Of a stretch of DNA of 40,305 nucleotides, positions 23,055-31,802 are shown piece by piece; position 1 is the first letter of the stretch; each line of letters opens with the position of its first letter. Source of the stretch: Candidatus Methylacidiphilales bacterium (GTDB lineage Bacteria > Verrucomicrobiota > Verrucomicrobiia > Methylacidiphilales > JAAUTS01); NCBI GenBank assembly GCA_028713655.1, contig JAQTNW010000031.1, positions 1 to 40,305 of the forward strand, in the 5' to 3' direction. Both the position numbers and the translations under genes were made by a program. The notes under the pieces are model-generated. The model was not told where the DNA came from. It saw only the letters and a program-made list of their open reading frames with translations, and searched no databases.

Positions 23055-26000
23055 TTAGTGCTTGCCTCCCGGCTCAGGCGGACGCCCAACCTGGGACAAC
23101 GCTTCAAAATATTTGTTCACGAATTGGCGGTAGCTCGGCGGACATTCCTCGCGCTGGGAGGAGAACAGTTTCCTGGCCTCCGTTTTCGCTTCCATCTCGG
23201 CTTCAAGCTTGTCGCTGATGCGTTCAACAACCCCTGACACATTCTGGAGAAGCTTCGGATCCACAAGCAGCCGTTTCCCGAGATCTCCCTTGTCAAGGGC
23301 CATCTCCGCCTTCAATTTGTCGATGTCGGCCTGGGATACGATTTCGCGCTGGTCAAGGCCCGTTGCAAGACGACCGACTTGATAGGCAAGTTTTTGCGCC
23401 GCGGCCTTGCGGTCCTCTTCGCTGAGCCTGCCCCCGCCCTGGCTGGCTGGTTGATCCCCTTTTGCTGCAGCCGCTTGGGTTCCTTTCTCAGCAGCAGGCT
23501 GATCCCCCTTCGCCGGGGCAGGTTGATCTCCTTTGGCTTTTCCTTCAAGACTGGCGGCGGCGGCCTTGGCTTCAGCAGCCGCACGGGCTGCGCTGCGGAC
23601 TTTCTCGTCACGGCTGGCAGCCAGAGAGTCGGAACCGGCACGAAGACTATCGATGATCTTTTGCAGTGAGCCTTCGGCATTCTTCTGTTCGTCACCGGCC
23701 AAACTTGGACTCGCGTTGTTGAGATCGATCACGGCGTTGGCCATCTTGGCTTGAGGCGCGCCGCGTTTGATGACTTTTTGCGCCTCGGTCAGCGCACGAA
23801 TGGCCCCGGGCTGGCCCAACTGTTCGGCCCTCTGGCTCAAATCATTGATCGTCTTGTTGAGTGTTTCGGCATTGGCGCCCAGCACCGTTTGTTGATAGGC
23901 CTGCTTTTGCAAGTCCCGTCCCTGGCGTTGGTCAGGAGTTTTATTGCCGAGTTCCTTGGCAAGCGTGTCTGTATCGGCGCCGAGATCCTTTTGCTTGTCG
24001 AGCAACAGGGAGGCCTGTCTCTCCGCGTCGCTGATGGCGGCTTCCAGTTTGTCGCGATCCGTACTCTGCAAAGTGTTGCTAACCTCTTTCAAGGCCGTCT
24101 GGGCTTCAGTGGCCTTGGCCTGGCCCTCGCTGTTTTTACCCGCTGCAAAAGCCCGCGAGGCCTCTTCCATTGTCTTCGCGGCGGCGACTGTTTTTTCTGC
24201 GGCCTGCCGGCCCTTCTCGCTATTTGCGGCGGCGGCATGCTCCTGAGCTTTGGCGGCAGCAGCGCGGGTTTTTTCGGCAACAGCATGCTGCTGGGTGGCA
24301 AGATCGGCGGCGCCTGGCTGCGGCTTTTGCTGTTCACTCCCGGCTCCAGTCGCGGTTTGAGGGGCGCCGAGCATCTTGGTCTTGTTCCCTTGGTCGGAGG
24401 GGGTGTTCCCCTGTTTCTGAGCGCCAGGGTTCTGTGCACTAACCAGGGCCGCGGCATGGGCGATGAGGGCGTCCTGCTGCTTGAGCAGATCGGCCACCTC
24501 CTGGGCGGTGTCGGCGTCCATCGGCTGGTCCTCTTCGCCGTGCGACTTATCCTTGGACGCATTGATGAGGGCGGTGAGGCGCGCCTGCTCGAGCATGGTC
24601 ATGCCCGGCGTGTTGAAGTGGCTGCCGAGCACAATTTCCTGCTCCTCGTTGCTGTGCACACGCATGTCGAGATTGATGCTGTTGCCGGCAAGGATGGCGG
24701 CGGCAAGGCTCAGGTGGGTCAATGCGGTACCCGTATTCGTGGCCATCAATACGTCATGGCCCTTTTTGATATGCATATTGATCATGGGAGCGACCTTGGA
24801 CAGTTGAGGATGCTTTGCCATGTTCTCGGGGTCGTTGAAGCTGCTTTGGTAGTCATTAACCTTGGCAGCGATTTCCTCGCTTCGCTTTTTCAATTCTTCA
24901 GGCTTGATTTGCGTTTTCTGGTTGTTGAGTTCCCAGACGAGTGCGACGAGTTCCATCAGATCAGGACCAAGCTCGTTGTGAATGCTGCCGCTCCCCGTTT
25001 CAGGGGGCATCCATGTCGCCCAATGCTCAAAATAACCAACGATGATCAGGCCGATCGGAGAGGAGGCGACCTGGCCCTTGGCGTCGCGCGCTTCGACATG
25101 GTAGGGAATGGCGTCGTTGTACTGGAATGGCGGATCCGCGTCCTCAAGCGCCAGCCGGTAGGAAACGGCAGTGACATGCGTCGTGTCCTTCTCGTCAGCG
25201 GCATGGTAGTTCAGAGGCACGCGAATGTCCTTCTCGTTGCCTTTGTCATCAATGCGCGTATAGACCAGGTCGAGGCTTTCCACGCCAAAATCGTCGCCGG
25301 CCTCGACGTCAAAATTAACTTCTCCGAGCGGGTGGGTGAGCACCGGCGACTGGGGCGACTTGAGCGTAACCGTTGGCGGCGTATCGGGTATGGCATGGAC
25401 TGAAAGCGGCGCAGAGCTGGCGGCCTGCTGGCCATTTACGTCTGTGAGAGTGTAATCGTATGTGTCATCCTGCTTGACCTCAAACGAGACGGTTGCCGTG
25501 GCGGCGGCCTGGGCGTCAACGGTCACGTTCTGCGTCTGGCCGTTGCTCCATTTGATCAGGCCCTGCTTGAGCGGCGTGCTGGTGAGAATACGCAACGTGG
25601 CCGTGGAACCAACCAAAGCGGTAACATCGCCGGTGGACGGTTTCTCGACGCGATCCGGCTGTTTGACATAAGGCGGATAATGCGTGGTCATTTCAAAAGA
25701 CTGCACAATGAGCGGATCATAGACGGTGATGCGATAGGTATCGCTCTTCGCCTTGCCACAGGCGACGTAGAACTCCAGGTCTTCGCTGACGTCGGCGAGT
25801 GTGCCCTTGAAACCGTTGAGCTTCTCGATCTCGGACATCGGCAATTGCTGCCATGGGGTTTTCGCGCCCTGGGCGCGCGGGCGGAAATACAACAGGACCG
25901 TCTGGTCCGCCGGTTTGGATTTCGACAACGTCACCTCAAAGTCGAACGATGTGCCGCGCTGAATGCTGGTATTTTTTTTCGAAAGCGTGAACCGGATTGG

Positions 26001-26603
26001 CTCCAGCATCAGTTCCGCCGAGGAACGCTTCGCCCTGTCTTCCGCCGTCGCCTGCCACGGTTGCAGGACGCGCATAAAATGATGGCCGATGGCATTTGGA
26101 AACAAGAAGCTTGCCAGCACATACAGGCCGACCCCGGCAATTGAGGCAATCCCGTATTTTTTCAGCCGCGAGATATCCACCACATGGCTTACCGCGGTCC
26201 GCGCGCTGCGCAGCGATGCTTCCCTCATGACGGCGTCGATCAAAGCCGCCTGGCCGGGCTGGCGTTCGCCTTTTCCGGCATATTCCGCCGCGGTGATCAG
26301 TACGCCATCGAGTTCGGAGCGGTGTTCCTCAATATAGAGCGCAATTTGTTCGTCGGGGATTTTCCGCATCAACGGCGCGAGAACATGCCGGACAAGAAAC
26401 CACACAATGCCCGCCAACGCAATCGCCCACAGCGCGACGCGCACAAGCGGCAGCGGCTTGAAGAGCCAGTCCAAAAGTAGCAGCACCGTCAGGATGCCGA
26501 TGCCTTCGCCGATCACTATGGCCATGCCGGACAATGCCGTCGTCCGCTTCCAGGAGTTGCGGACAACCCCGAATTGCGCGGCAAGTTGTTTGTAATCGCT
26601 CAT
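23055..26603 (-). CDS. Very large membrane protein with coiled-coil tail (DUF4175-like)
   Basis: The 1182-residue protein begins with two membrane helices (about 22-48 and 54-74) and a third near 150-170. A long extracytoplasmic region follows with beta-sandwich features (IRFTLSKKNTSIQRGTSFDFEV, LSVHAIPDTPPTVTLKSP). From about residue 700 the sequence becomes Ala/Gln/Lys-rich with long heptad-type helices (AEKTRAAAAKAQEHAAAANS). A KGDQPA repeat tract comes at about 1075-1110. The C-terminus is charged and helical. The architecture resembles DUF4175 family proteins found in MoxR/VWA operons. Function is unknown; a large scaffold or envelope sensor is a reasonable guess. It starts 22 bp after the BatA/VWA gene. 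Confidence 0.75.
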   Translation of the reverse strand: MSDYKQLAAQFGVVRNSWKRTTALSGMAIVIGEGIGILTVLLLLDWLFKPLPLVRVALWAIALAGIVWFLVRHVLAPLMRKIPDEQIALYIEEHRSELDGVLITAAEYAGKGERQPGQAALIDAVMREASLRSARTAVSHVVDISRLKKYGIASIAGVGLYVLASFLFPNAIGHHFMRVLQPWQATAEDRAKRSSAELMLEPIRFTLSKKNTSIQRGTSFDFEVTLSKSKPADQTVLLYFRPRAQGAKTPWQQLPMSEIEKLNGFKGTLADVSEDLEFYVACGKAKSDTYRITVYDPLIVQSFEMTTHYPPYVKQPDRVEKPSTGDVTALVGSTATLRILTSTPLKQGLIKWSNGQTQNVTVDAQAAATATVSFEVKQDDTYDYTLTDVNGQQAASSAPLSVHAIPDTPPTVTLKSPQSPVLTHPLGEVNFDVEAGDDFGVESLDLVYTRIDDKGNEKDIRVPLNYHAADEKDTTHVTAVSYRLALEDADPPFQYNDAIPYHVEARDAKGQVASSPIGLIIVGYFEHWATWMPPETGSGSIHNELGPDLMELVALVWELNNQKTQIKPEELKKRSEEIAAKVNDYQSSFNDPENMAKHPQLSKVAPMINMHIKKGHDVLMATNTGTALTHLSLAAAILAGNSINLDMRVHSNEEQEIVLGSHFNTPGMTMLEQARLTALINASKDKSHGEEDQPMDADTAQEVADLLKQQDALIAHAAALVSAQNPGAQKQGNTPSDQGNKTKMLGAPQTATGAGSEQQKPQPGAADLATQQHAVAEKTRAAAAKAQEHAAAANSEKGRQAAEKTVAAAKTMEEASRAFAAGKNSEGQAKATEAQTALKEVSNTLQSTDRDKLEAAISDAERQASLLLDKQKDLGADTDTLAKELGNKTPDQRQGRDLQKQAYQQTVLGANAETLNKTINDLSQRAEQLGQPGAIRALTEAQKVIKRGAPQAKMANAVIDLNNASPSLAGDEQKNAEGSLQKIIDSLRAGSDSLAASRDEKVRSAARAAAEAKAAAASLEGKAKGDQPAPAKGDQPAAEKGTQAAAAKGDQPASQGGGRLSEEDRKAAAQKLAYQVGRLATGLDQREIVSQADIDKLKAEMALDKGDLGKRLLVDPKLLQNVSGVVERISDKLEAEMEAKTEARKLFSSQREECPPSYRQFVNKYFEALSQVGRPPEPGGKH

Positions 26604-26625
26604 TGCGTATGTTTCATTTTCATCT

Positions 26626-28662
26626 TCAATGGCGCAACGTCTTGTTCCCCACCACCAGTTCCGCCAGGGTTAAAACCACAAGCCCGCATAATAGATACCA
26701 CCACAGCCTGTCGTCCTTCTTCCTCTCCCCGGAGGCAGGCGCCGAATCCAGGTCAAACGAACCGGTGATTTCACCCGGCGCGCGTTCAATGGCGGCTGAG
26801 ATTTCATCGGCCGCGACCGCCGCCGGATCGGTTTCCGCAAAATTACCGTTGACCGCATAAACAAGGTCCTGCTTCCCCTCCTTATTCAACAGGGAATAAA
26901 ATCCGGGGTCCGTTGCCGTGGTTTCATTGGCTGCAAGCGTACGGCCCTGGGGATTTTTCAGCGTGCTTCCCGCGGGGACCGGCAACAGCTCGCCGCTGGC
27001 ATAACCTGTCCGCTGCTCCGTGCGCACCGCGAGATAACGCACCGTCTGGTGCAGATAGGGCAAAAATACGGATTGATAGGCAAAATCGTTCCATTCGGGA
27101 TCCACCGCGCTGGCCAAAACCATCGACACACCCTTGCCAATCTCACGCTCCACGATTGCGGGGCGCCCGTCGCCGAACCGGGCCAGCACCCGCGCAACCT
27201 GCGTGTCGGTGGTTTCCCAGTACCGGGCAAACTTCGGCAGCGTAAGGTCCCCATGATGCGGACGCGCAAAGGTCTCAAAAACCGGATGCTCAAAATCAAT
27301 ACGCGTCAGCGACTCGGCAGTCTCGCCATTTGCGGGTTTGGCCAGGAGTATCTGGCGCAGTTTGCATGGCGCCACCCGGCTGAACTGGGCGTTGAAGGCA
27401 TCCGGTTTCACCTGGTCTCCCGGCAGAAAAAATACACCGCCGCCCCGTGATAACAGGGCCGACAGGGCATCGGTCGCCGGGGCAGGCAGGCTGCCGACGT
27501 TCGCGAGAATCACCACGAGCGAACCGGCCACGTCCTGCGGCGTCACCTTGTCGGCTGTGAGGATCTTGACGTCGAACGGGGTTTCCGCGCCGGGTGTGAG
27601 CGCCATGTTAAGGAAAAAAGCCGCATCCACCAGCGGCTTCGACGAAGGTCGGCCGTTCACCAACAGTACCGGAATCCGCGGAATGGTGCGGGCGTTGAAA
27701 TAAAAAATGTTGCCGCCGGGCACGGACGGATCTCCCGCGAGGGTCACCGATCCCGGATTGTCTCCGGGCGTGTCGAACACATGGCGGAAGCGCACCGCAA
27801 CCTTGCCTCGCGCGGGAATGTTGATCTTCTGGCTCTCAGCCTTCGCGCCGTTGATCCCGAGCGTCACATCCAGATTCTCGCAGGCTTGGTCGGAAAAATT
27901 CATCACACGCACCGCAATCGAACTCGGTTGCTTGTCCAGAACGAGACTGTGCGGCACATTCGCCTCGACGATCGCCAGTTTGCCGCCGGCATCGGACGGT
28001 TTGACGCCCTTGACGGTCAGTTTTACATCGCCGGCCAGCTTCCAGTCTCCCTTGAAATAACGCCAGCCCTCGCGTTGGAGATCGGAAATAAGCACGATCT
28101 CCTTTTGTTTGGCCTTCACGCCGCGCAACAAATCATTCGCCTTCCTCAAGGCTTCCCCGATGTTCGTGCCGCCGTAACCCGGAGCCAGCGCCGCGGCGGC
28201 GGTCCTGGCCTCTGAAATTTTGTTTCCAAACGGCTGTTCCACGCTCGGCGCGTCCGCGAATGAAACCAGCGCGGCCGTATCCGTTCCCTCGTTTAACGAA
28301 TCGATCGCGTCAAGCGCCTCCTTTTTCAACGCCTCCGGCAAACCCGCGCGGCGCATGGAAGCCGAGACATCCGCAACCACGACACAAGCGGCGCCGAACG
28401 ACTGGCGGTTATCGACCACCTTGGGCTTGAAAAACGGGCGTGCGAAAATAAGCGCCAGCAACGCAGCGATGATGATTCGCATCAGGAGCAGGATCATCTC
28501 CTGGAATTTCTTGCGCTGAACGACGAGCTTTGCCCCTTTTACAAAAAAACGCATCGTCGAAAACGTGACGTGCTGGACGCGGTCGCGGGTCAGGAGATGA
28601 ACCAAAACCGGCAACGCCGCGCCGGCAAGCGCGAACAGGAAATAAGGATTGAGGAACGACAT
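26626..28662 (-). CDS. BatA-type membrane protein with VWA domain
   Basis: The first 80 residues are the aerotolerance-type BatA domain: two membrane helices around FLNPYFLFALAGAALPVLVHL and ILLLMRIIIAALLALIFARP. A VWA domain follows with MIDAS motif DVSASM (98-103). The middle section (LVNGRPSSKPLVDAAFFLN, GGGVFFLPGDQVK) is amidotransferase-like, and a last helix near 652-670 anchors the C-terminus. The name comes from the Bacteroides aerotolerance operon; the actual task is probably metal-dependent protein binding at the membrane under control of MoxR. The start codon overlaps the stop of the DUF58 gene by one base (TGATG). Confidence 0.88.
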   Translation of the reverse strand: MSFLNPYFLFALAGAALPVLVHLLTRDRVQHVTFSTMRFFVKGAKLVVQRKKFQEMILLLMRIIIAALLALIFARPFFKPKVVDNRQSFGAACVVVADVSASMRRAGLPEALKKEALDAIDSLNEGTDTAALVSFADAPSVEQPFGNKISEARTAAAALAPGYGGTNIGEALRKANDLLRGVKAKQKEIVLISDLQREGWRYFKGDWKLAGDVKLTVKGVKPSDAGGKLAIVEANVPHSLVLDKQPSSIAVRVMNFSDQACENLDVTLGINGAKAESQKINIPARGKVAVRFRHVFDTPGDNPGSVTLAGDPSVPGGNIFYFNARTIPRIPVLLVNGRPSSKPLVDAAFFLNMALTPGAETPFDVKILTADKVTPQDVAGSLVVILANVGSLPAPATDALSALLSRGGGVFFLPGDQVKPDAFNAQFSRVAPCKLRQILLAKPANGETAESLTRIDFEHPVFETFARPHHGDLTLPKFARYWETTDTQVARVLARFGDGRPAIVEREIGKGVSMVLASAVDPEWNDFAYQSVFLPYLHQTVRYLAVRTEQRTGYASGELLPVPAGSTLKNPQGRTLAANETTATDPGFYSLLNKEGKQDLVYAVNGNFAETDPAAVAADEISAAIERAPGEITGSFDLDSAPASGERKKDDRLWWYLLCGLVVLTLAELVVGNKTLRH

Positions 28663-29558
28663 CAGCCCATCCTGCTCCTGCGGTGAAGATACTCGCTCAA
28701 CGCAAGAGCGAGCGGCGTGGCGGTATCGAATAATTTGTAGTCGGCATGGATTCCCGCGCAGCCTTTTTCATAGGAAACGAGGAACTGACGCAATTCCTCC
28801 AGGTAAATCGGCCTCATGCCCTCGGGAGAAACCATTGTCTTTTGTCCCGTCTCAAGATCGGTGAACTCGGTCATGGTCGTGAACGGAAACTTGAGTTCCC
28901 CGTCGTCCATCACTTGGAAAACAATCACCTCATGGCCTTGAAAGCGGAAATGCTGGAGCGCGGAAATCACGTTCTCGGGATCATCAAGCAGGTCTGAAAT
29001 GAGAATGATCAGTCCCTTGCGCTTCAAGCCTTCGGCAAGTTCATGCAACGGGCCGGAAATGTTGGTTTCACCTCCCGGTTTGGTTGTTTCGAGCGCGGCG
29101 AGGATATGCTTGAGATGCGTCTGGCGCAGCCGCGGCGGCAGGGCCGTGCGGATTTTTGTGTCGAAAATCATCAGACCGGCCGCATCGCGCTGGCGCATCA
29201 TGAAATAGGAAAGGCAGGCCGCCATCTGCGATGCGTACTCAAGTTTCGTGGGGCCTTCGGCCGCGGACCGGTAGCCCATCGACGCGCTGGCATCGACGAT
29301 CAGATAACAGGTGAGATTGGTTTCTTCCTCGAATTGCTTGATATAATAGCGGTCCGTCTTGCCATAGACCTTCCAGTCCACATGCTTGACCTCGTCGCCC
29401 GGCGAGTACTGCCGGTATTCGGCAAACTCAACCGAAAACCCGCGGTACGGGCTGCGGTGGAGGCCGAGAACAAACCCCTCAACCACGACCTTGGCGAGCA
29501 ACTGCATCGAGTCGATGCGCGCCAGGACGTTGAAATCAAGAACGCCGGATGTGGACAT
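28662..29558 (-). CDS. DUF58 protein with VWA-like fold
   Basis: The 298-residue soluble protein has the DUF58 signature FAEYRQYSPGDEVKHVDWK and a VWA-type metal site, DASASMG (89-95), with the later strands IILISDLLDD and VIVFQVMD. DUF58 proteins are nearly always encoded beside MoxR and are thought to be adaptors for that ATPase. The gene begins 3 bp downstream of the MoxR stop at 29562 and ends overlapping the BatA start, so translation is coupled. Confidence 0.92.
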   Translation of the reverse strand: MSTSGVLDFNVLARIDSMQLLAKVVVEGFVLGLHRSPYRGFSVEFAEYRQYSPGDEVKHVDWKVYGKTDRYYIKQFEEETNLTCYLIVDASASMGYRSAAEGPTKLEYASQMAACLSYFMMRQRDAAGLMIFDTKIRTALPPRLRQTHLKHILAALETTKPGGETNISGPLHELAEGLKRKGLIILISDLLDDPENVISALQHFRFQGHEVIVFQVMDDGELKFPFTTMTEFTDLETGQKTMVSPEGMRPIYLEELRQFLVSYEKGCAGIHADYKLFDTATPLALALSEYLHRRSRMG

Positions 29559-29561
29559 GGT

Positions 29562-30593
29562 TTACAGCCCGGACTTCGGAGTCGAAACAGTTTCCAACAA
29601 ACGCCGCACAATTTCCTCGGAGTTGATCCCCTCGGATTCGGCGCGGAAATTTGTCACGATGCGATGCCGCAACACGGCCGCAGCGACCGACTGCACATCC
29701 TTCACCGAGACATAGGGTCGGCCATTGAGCACAGCCCTTGCTTTTGCGCCAAGAATCAAATAGTGCGAGCCCCGGATGGAAGCGCCCCATGAAACGTAGT
29801 CCTTGATAAACTGCGGCGCGCCCGGTTCGCCGGGACGGCTGCGCGCGGCCAGTTCGACCGCGTAGCGAATAATTGGCTCCGCCACAGGGGTTTGGCGGAC
29901 AATCTGCTGGTAATAAATCAAAGCGGCGCCATCAAGACACTTCTGCACGTCCTGTACGCTGACGCTGGTGGTGGAGTTGACGACTTCGAGTTCCTCGTTT
30001 TTCGGCAGGTAATCGATGATGAGGCTGAACATGAAGCGGTCCTGCTGGATTTCAGGCAGCGGATAGGTGCCTTCCTGCTCAATGGGATTTTGCGTCGCCA
30101 GTACGAAAAAGGGTTCTTCCAATGTATAGCTGTTACCACTGACGGTCACTTGATGCTCCTGCATGGCCTCCAGCAGCGCCGCCTGCGTCTTGGGCGGAGT
30201 GCGGTTGATTTCATCGGCAAGCAGGATATTGGTGAAAACCGGACCGGCGCGGAATTTCATGTTGCGCGAACCTGTCGTGCGGTCTTCTTCAAGCACTTCG
30301 GTGCCCGTGATGTCGGCCGGCATCAGGTCCGGAGTGAACTGGACACGGCGGAATTTTAGGTCCAACGCCTTGCCAAGACTGGAAATCAGCAGCGTTTTCG
30401 CCAGACCCGGCACGCCGGTGATCAGGCAATGGCCGCCCGCGAAAAACGACGTGACCACGTCCTCGACGACCTGGGTCTGCCCGACGATGACCTTGCGCAC
30501 CTCGTGCATGATTCTTTGCTTGCCCTCGCCGATCGCGGCGATGGCCTCAACCGCGCCCGCTTCCACGGGTTCTGTGATTTGCTCTGTGTCCAT
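29562..30593 (-). CDS. MoxR-family AAA+ ATPase (second copy)
   Basis: The 343-residue protein has all the main AAA+ motifs: Walker A GVPGLAKT (60-67), Walker B LLADEIN (Asp127, Glu128), sensor-1 region ATQNP (166-170), and the arginine-finger segment QQDRF. MoxR ATPases form rings and act as chaperones that mature or activate protein complexes, working with VWA-domain partners, which are encoded directly downstream. The gene starts 2 bp after the stop of another MoxR gene. It keeps the usual sensor-1 Asn, which the first copy lacks, so this is the more conventional of the two. Confidence 0.95.
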   Translation of the reverse strand: MDTEQITEPVEAGAVEAIAAIGEGKQRIMHEVRKVIVGQTQVVEDVVTSFFAGGHCLITGVPGLAKTLLISSLGKALDLKFRRVQFTPDLMPADITGTEVLEEDRTTGSRNMKFRAGPVFTNILLADEINRTPPKTQAALLEAMQEHQVTVSGNSYTLEEPFFVLATQNPIEQEGTYPLPEIQQDRFMFSLIIDYLPKNEELEVVNSTTSVSVQDVQKCLDGAALIYYQQIVRQTPVAEPIIRYAVELAARSRPGEPGAPQFIKDYVSWGASIRGSHYLILGAKARAVLNGRPYVSVKDVQSVAAAVLRHRIVTNFRAESEGINSEEIVRRLLETVSTPKSGL

Positions 30594-30595
30594 GA

Positions 30596-31672
30596 TTAAA
30601 TTTCCTTCGGTTCCGGCACCGTTTCCACGACTCTCCGGATCAAGTCCTCAATTGTCACGCGGTCCACTTCCGCCCGAAACGAAAGGCCTATGCGATGCCG
30701 CATCACGGGCACGATGACCTTGCGGATATCCGCGATGGTGACCGTATTGCGCCCATCCAATGCGGCCGCCGATTTGGCCGCCAGCGCAATGTTCTGGCTC
30801 GCGCGCAAGCCCGCGCCCCATGAAACGTATTCCTTCACGAAATCGGGACAGCCTGCGACGGTCGGGCGCGTTGCCCCCGTAAGGTTCACAATGAACTCAC
30901 CCAAATGCGGCGGAAGCGCCACGCTGCGCACGGCCGCGACAAATTCCTGCAACTCAGCCCCGTCGATGACTTTTTCCAAAACCACCTTGCGTGAACTGGT
31001 GGATTCGCGGACGACTTCCGCTTCCTGATCGTCAGGCAGATAATTCATCATGACCGACAGCATAAAGCGGTCTTGTTGGGCTTCGGGCAGCGGATAGGTG
31101 CCTTCCTGCTCCATCGAAATCTGCGTGGCCATGACGTAGAACGGCCTCGGCAGCGGATGTGTTGTGCCGCCGATCGTGACCTGTTTTTCCTGCATGACTT
31201 CCAGTAGCGCGGCTTGGGTTTTCGGCGGGGTGCGGTTGATTTCGTCCGCCATCACCAGGTTGCAAAAAACCGGGCCTTTCACAAATTTCGTGACGCGATG
31301 GCCGGTCGTCTGGTCAGCTTCCAGAATTTCCGTGCCTGAAATATCCGAGGGCATCAGGTCGGGGGTAAATTGAATGCGCTTGAAGTCGAGGTTCATCACC
31401 TTGGCAATCGAAACAATCACGAGCGTCTTCGCCGTGCCGGGCGGGCCCTGGATCATCAAATGGCCGCCCGCAAACATGCCGATAAGCACTTCGTCGATCG
31501 GCGCCTCCTGGCCGATGACCAGCTTTCGCAATTCGCTCAGAATGGCCAGCCTCGCCTCTTTAATCCTGGCAAATAAGGATGTTTGGGGTTCCTGCGCCGC
31601 GGTACCGGCCGTAAGGGAGTCAGATGTTGTCGGCATGTATAGATGGGTGTTTTGTAATGACAATATCAGCAC
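30596..31672 (-). CDS. MoxR-family AAA+ ATPase (first copy, changed sensor 1)
   Basis: The 358-residue protein has Walker A GPPGTAKT (76-83), Walker B VMADEIN (Asp143, Glu144) and the segment EGTYPLPEAQQDRF with the arginine finger. Where MoxR proteins normally read ATQNP, it reads ATQIS (182-186), so the polar sensor-1 residue is missing. The protein may hydrolyse ATP slowly or work only in a mixed ring with the second copy. GTG 31672 starts the longest frame; ATG 31636 (MPTTSD) is an equally good alternative and loses 12 residues. It is the first gene of the eleven-gene operon. Confidence 0.93.
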   Translation of the reverse strand: MLILSLQNTHLYMPTTSDSLTAGTAAQEPQTSLFARIKEARLAILSELRKLVIGQEAPIDEVLIGMFAGGHLMIQGPPGTAKTLVIVSIAKVMNLDFKRIQFTPDLMPSDISGTEILEADQTTGHRVTKFVKGPVFCNLVMADEINRTPPKTQAALLEVMQEKQVTIGGTTHPLPRPFYVMATQISMEQEGTYPLPEAQQDRFMLSVMMNYLPDDQEAEVVRESTSSRKVVLEKVIDGAELQEFVAAVRSVALPPHLGEFIVNLTGATRPTVAGCPDFVKEYVSWGAGLRASQNIALAAKSAAALDGRNTVTIADIRKVIVPVMRHRIGLSFRAEVDRVTIEDLIRRVVETVPEPKEI

Positions 31673-31720
31673 CCCAGCTTGCCCGACAACTTAAGCATCG
31701 AAGCGAGTGAGAAGCTTCTA

Positions 31721-31747
31721 TCTATAAATAAAAGTAATAGGTTACAA
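31721..31747 (-). promoter_or_regulatory. Possible promoter of the moxR operon
   Basis: The 130-bp gap upstream of the first MoxR gene is the only long AT-rich gap above the operon. On the minus strand TTGTAA (31742-31747) and TATAGA (31721-31726) are separated by 15 bp, which is shorter than ideal. CATCGAAGCGAGTGA (about 31695-31709) also occurs, nearly unchanged, upstream of the GH16 gene at 39949. Confidence 0.3.
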
Positions 31748-31802
31748 TTAACAGCGCTCAGGCGTAAATCAATTTAAAACAGAAAATATTGCAAATATCA
31801 CC

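Noticed and set aside
23751-25403. A 550-codon plus-strand frame
   Set aside because: It is antisense to the DUF4175-like gene; the minus frame has membrane helices and sensible domains, while this one is a product of high GC at codon positions.
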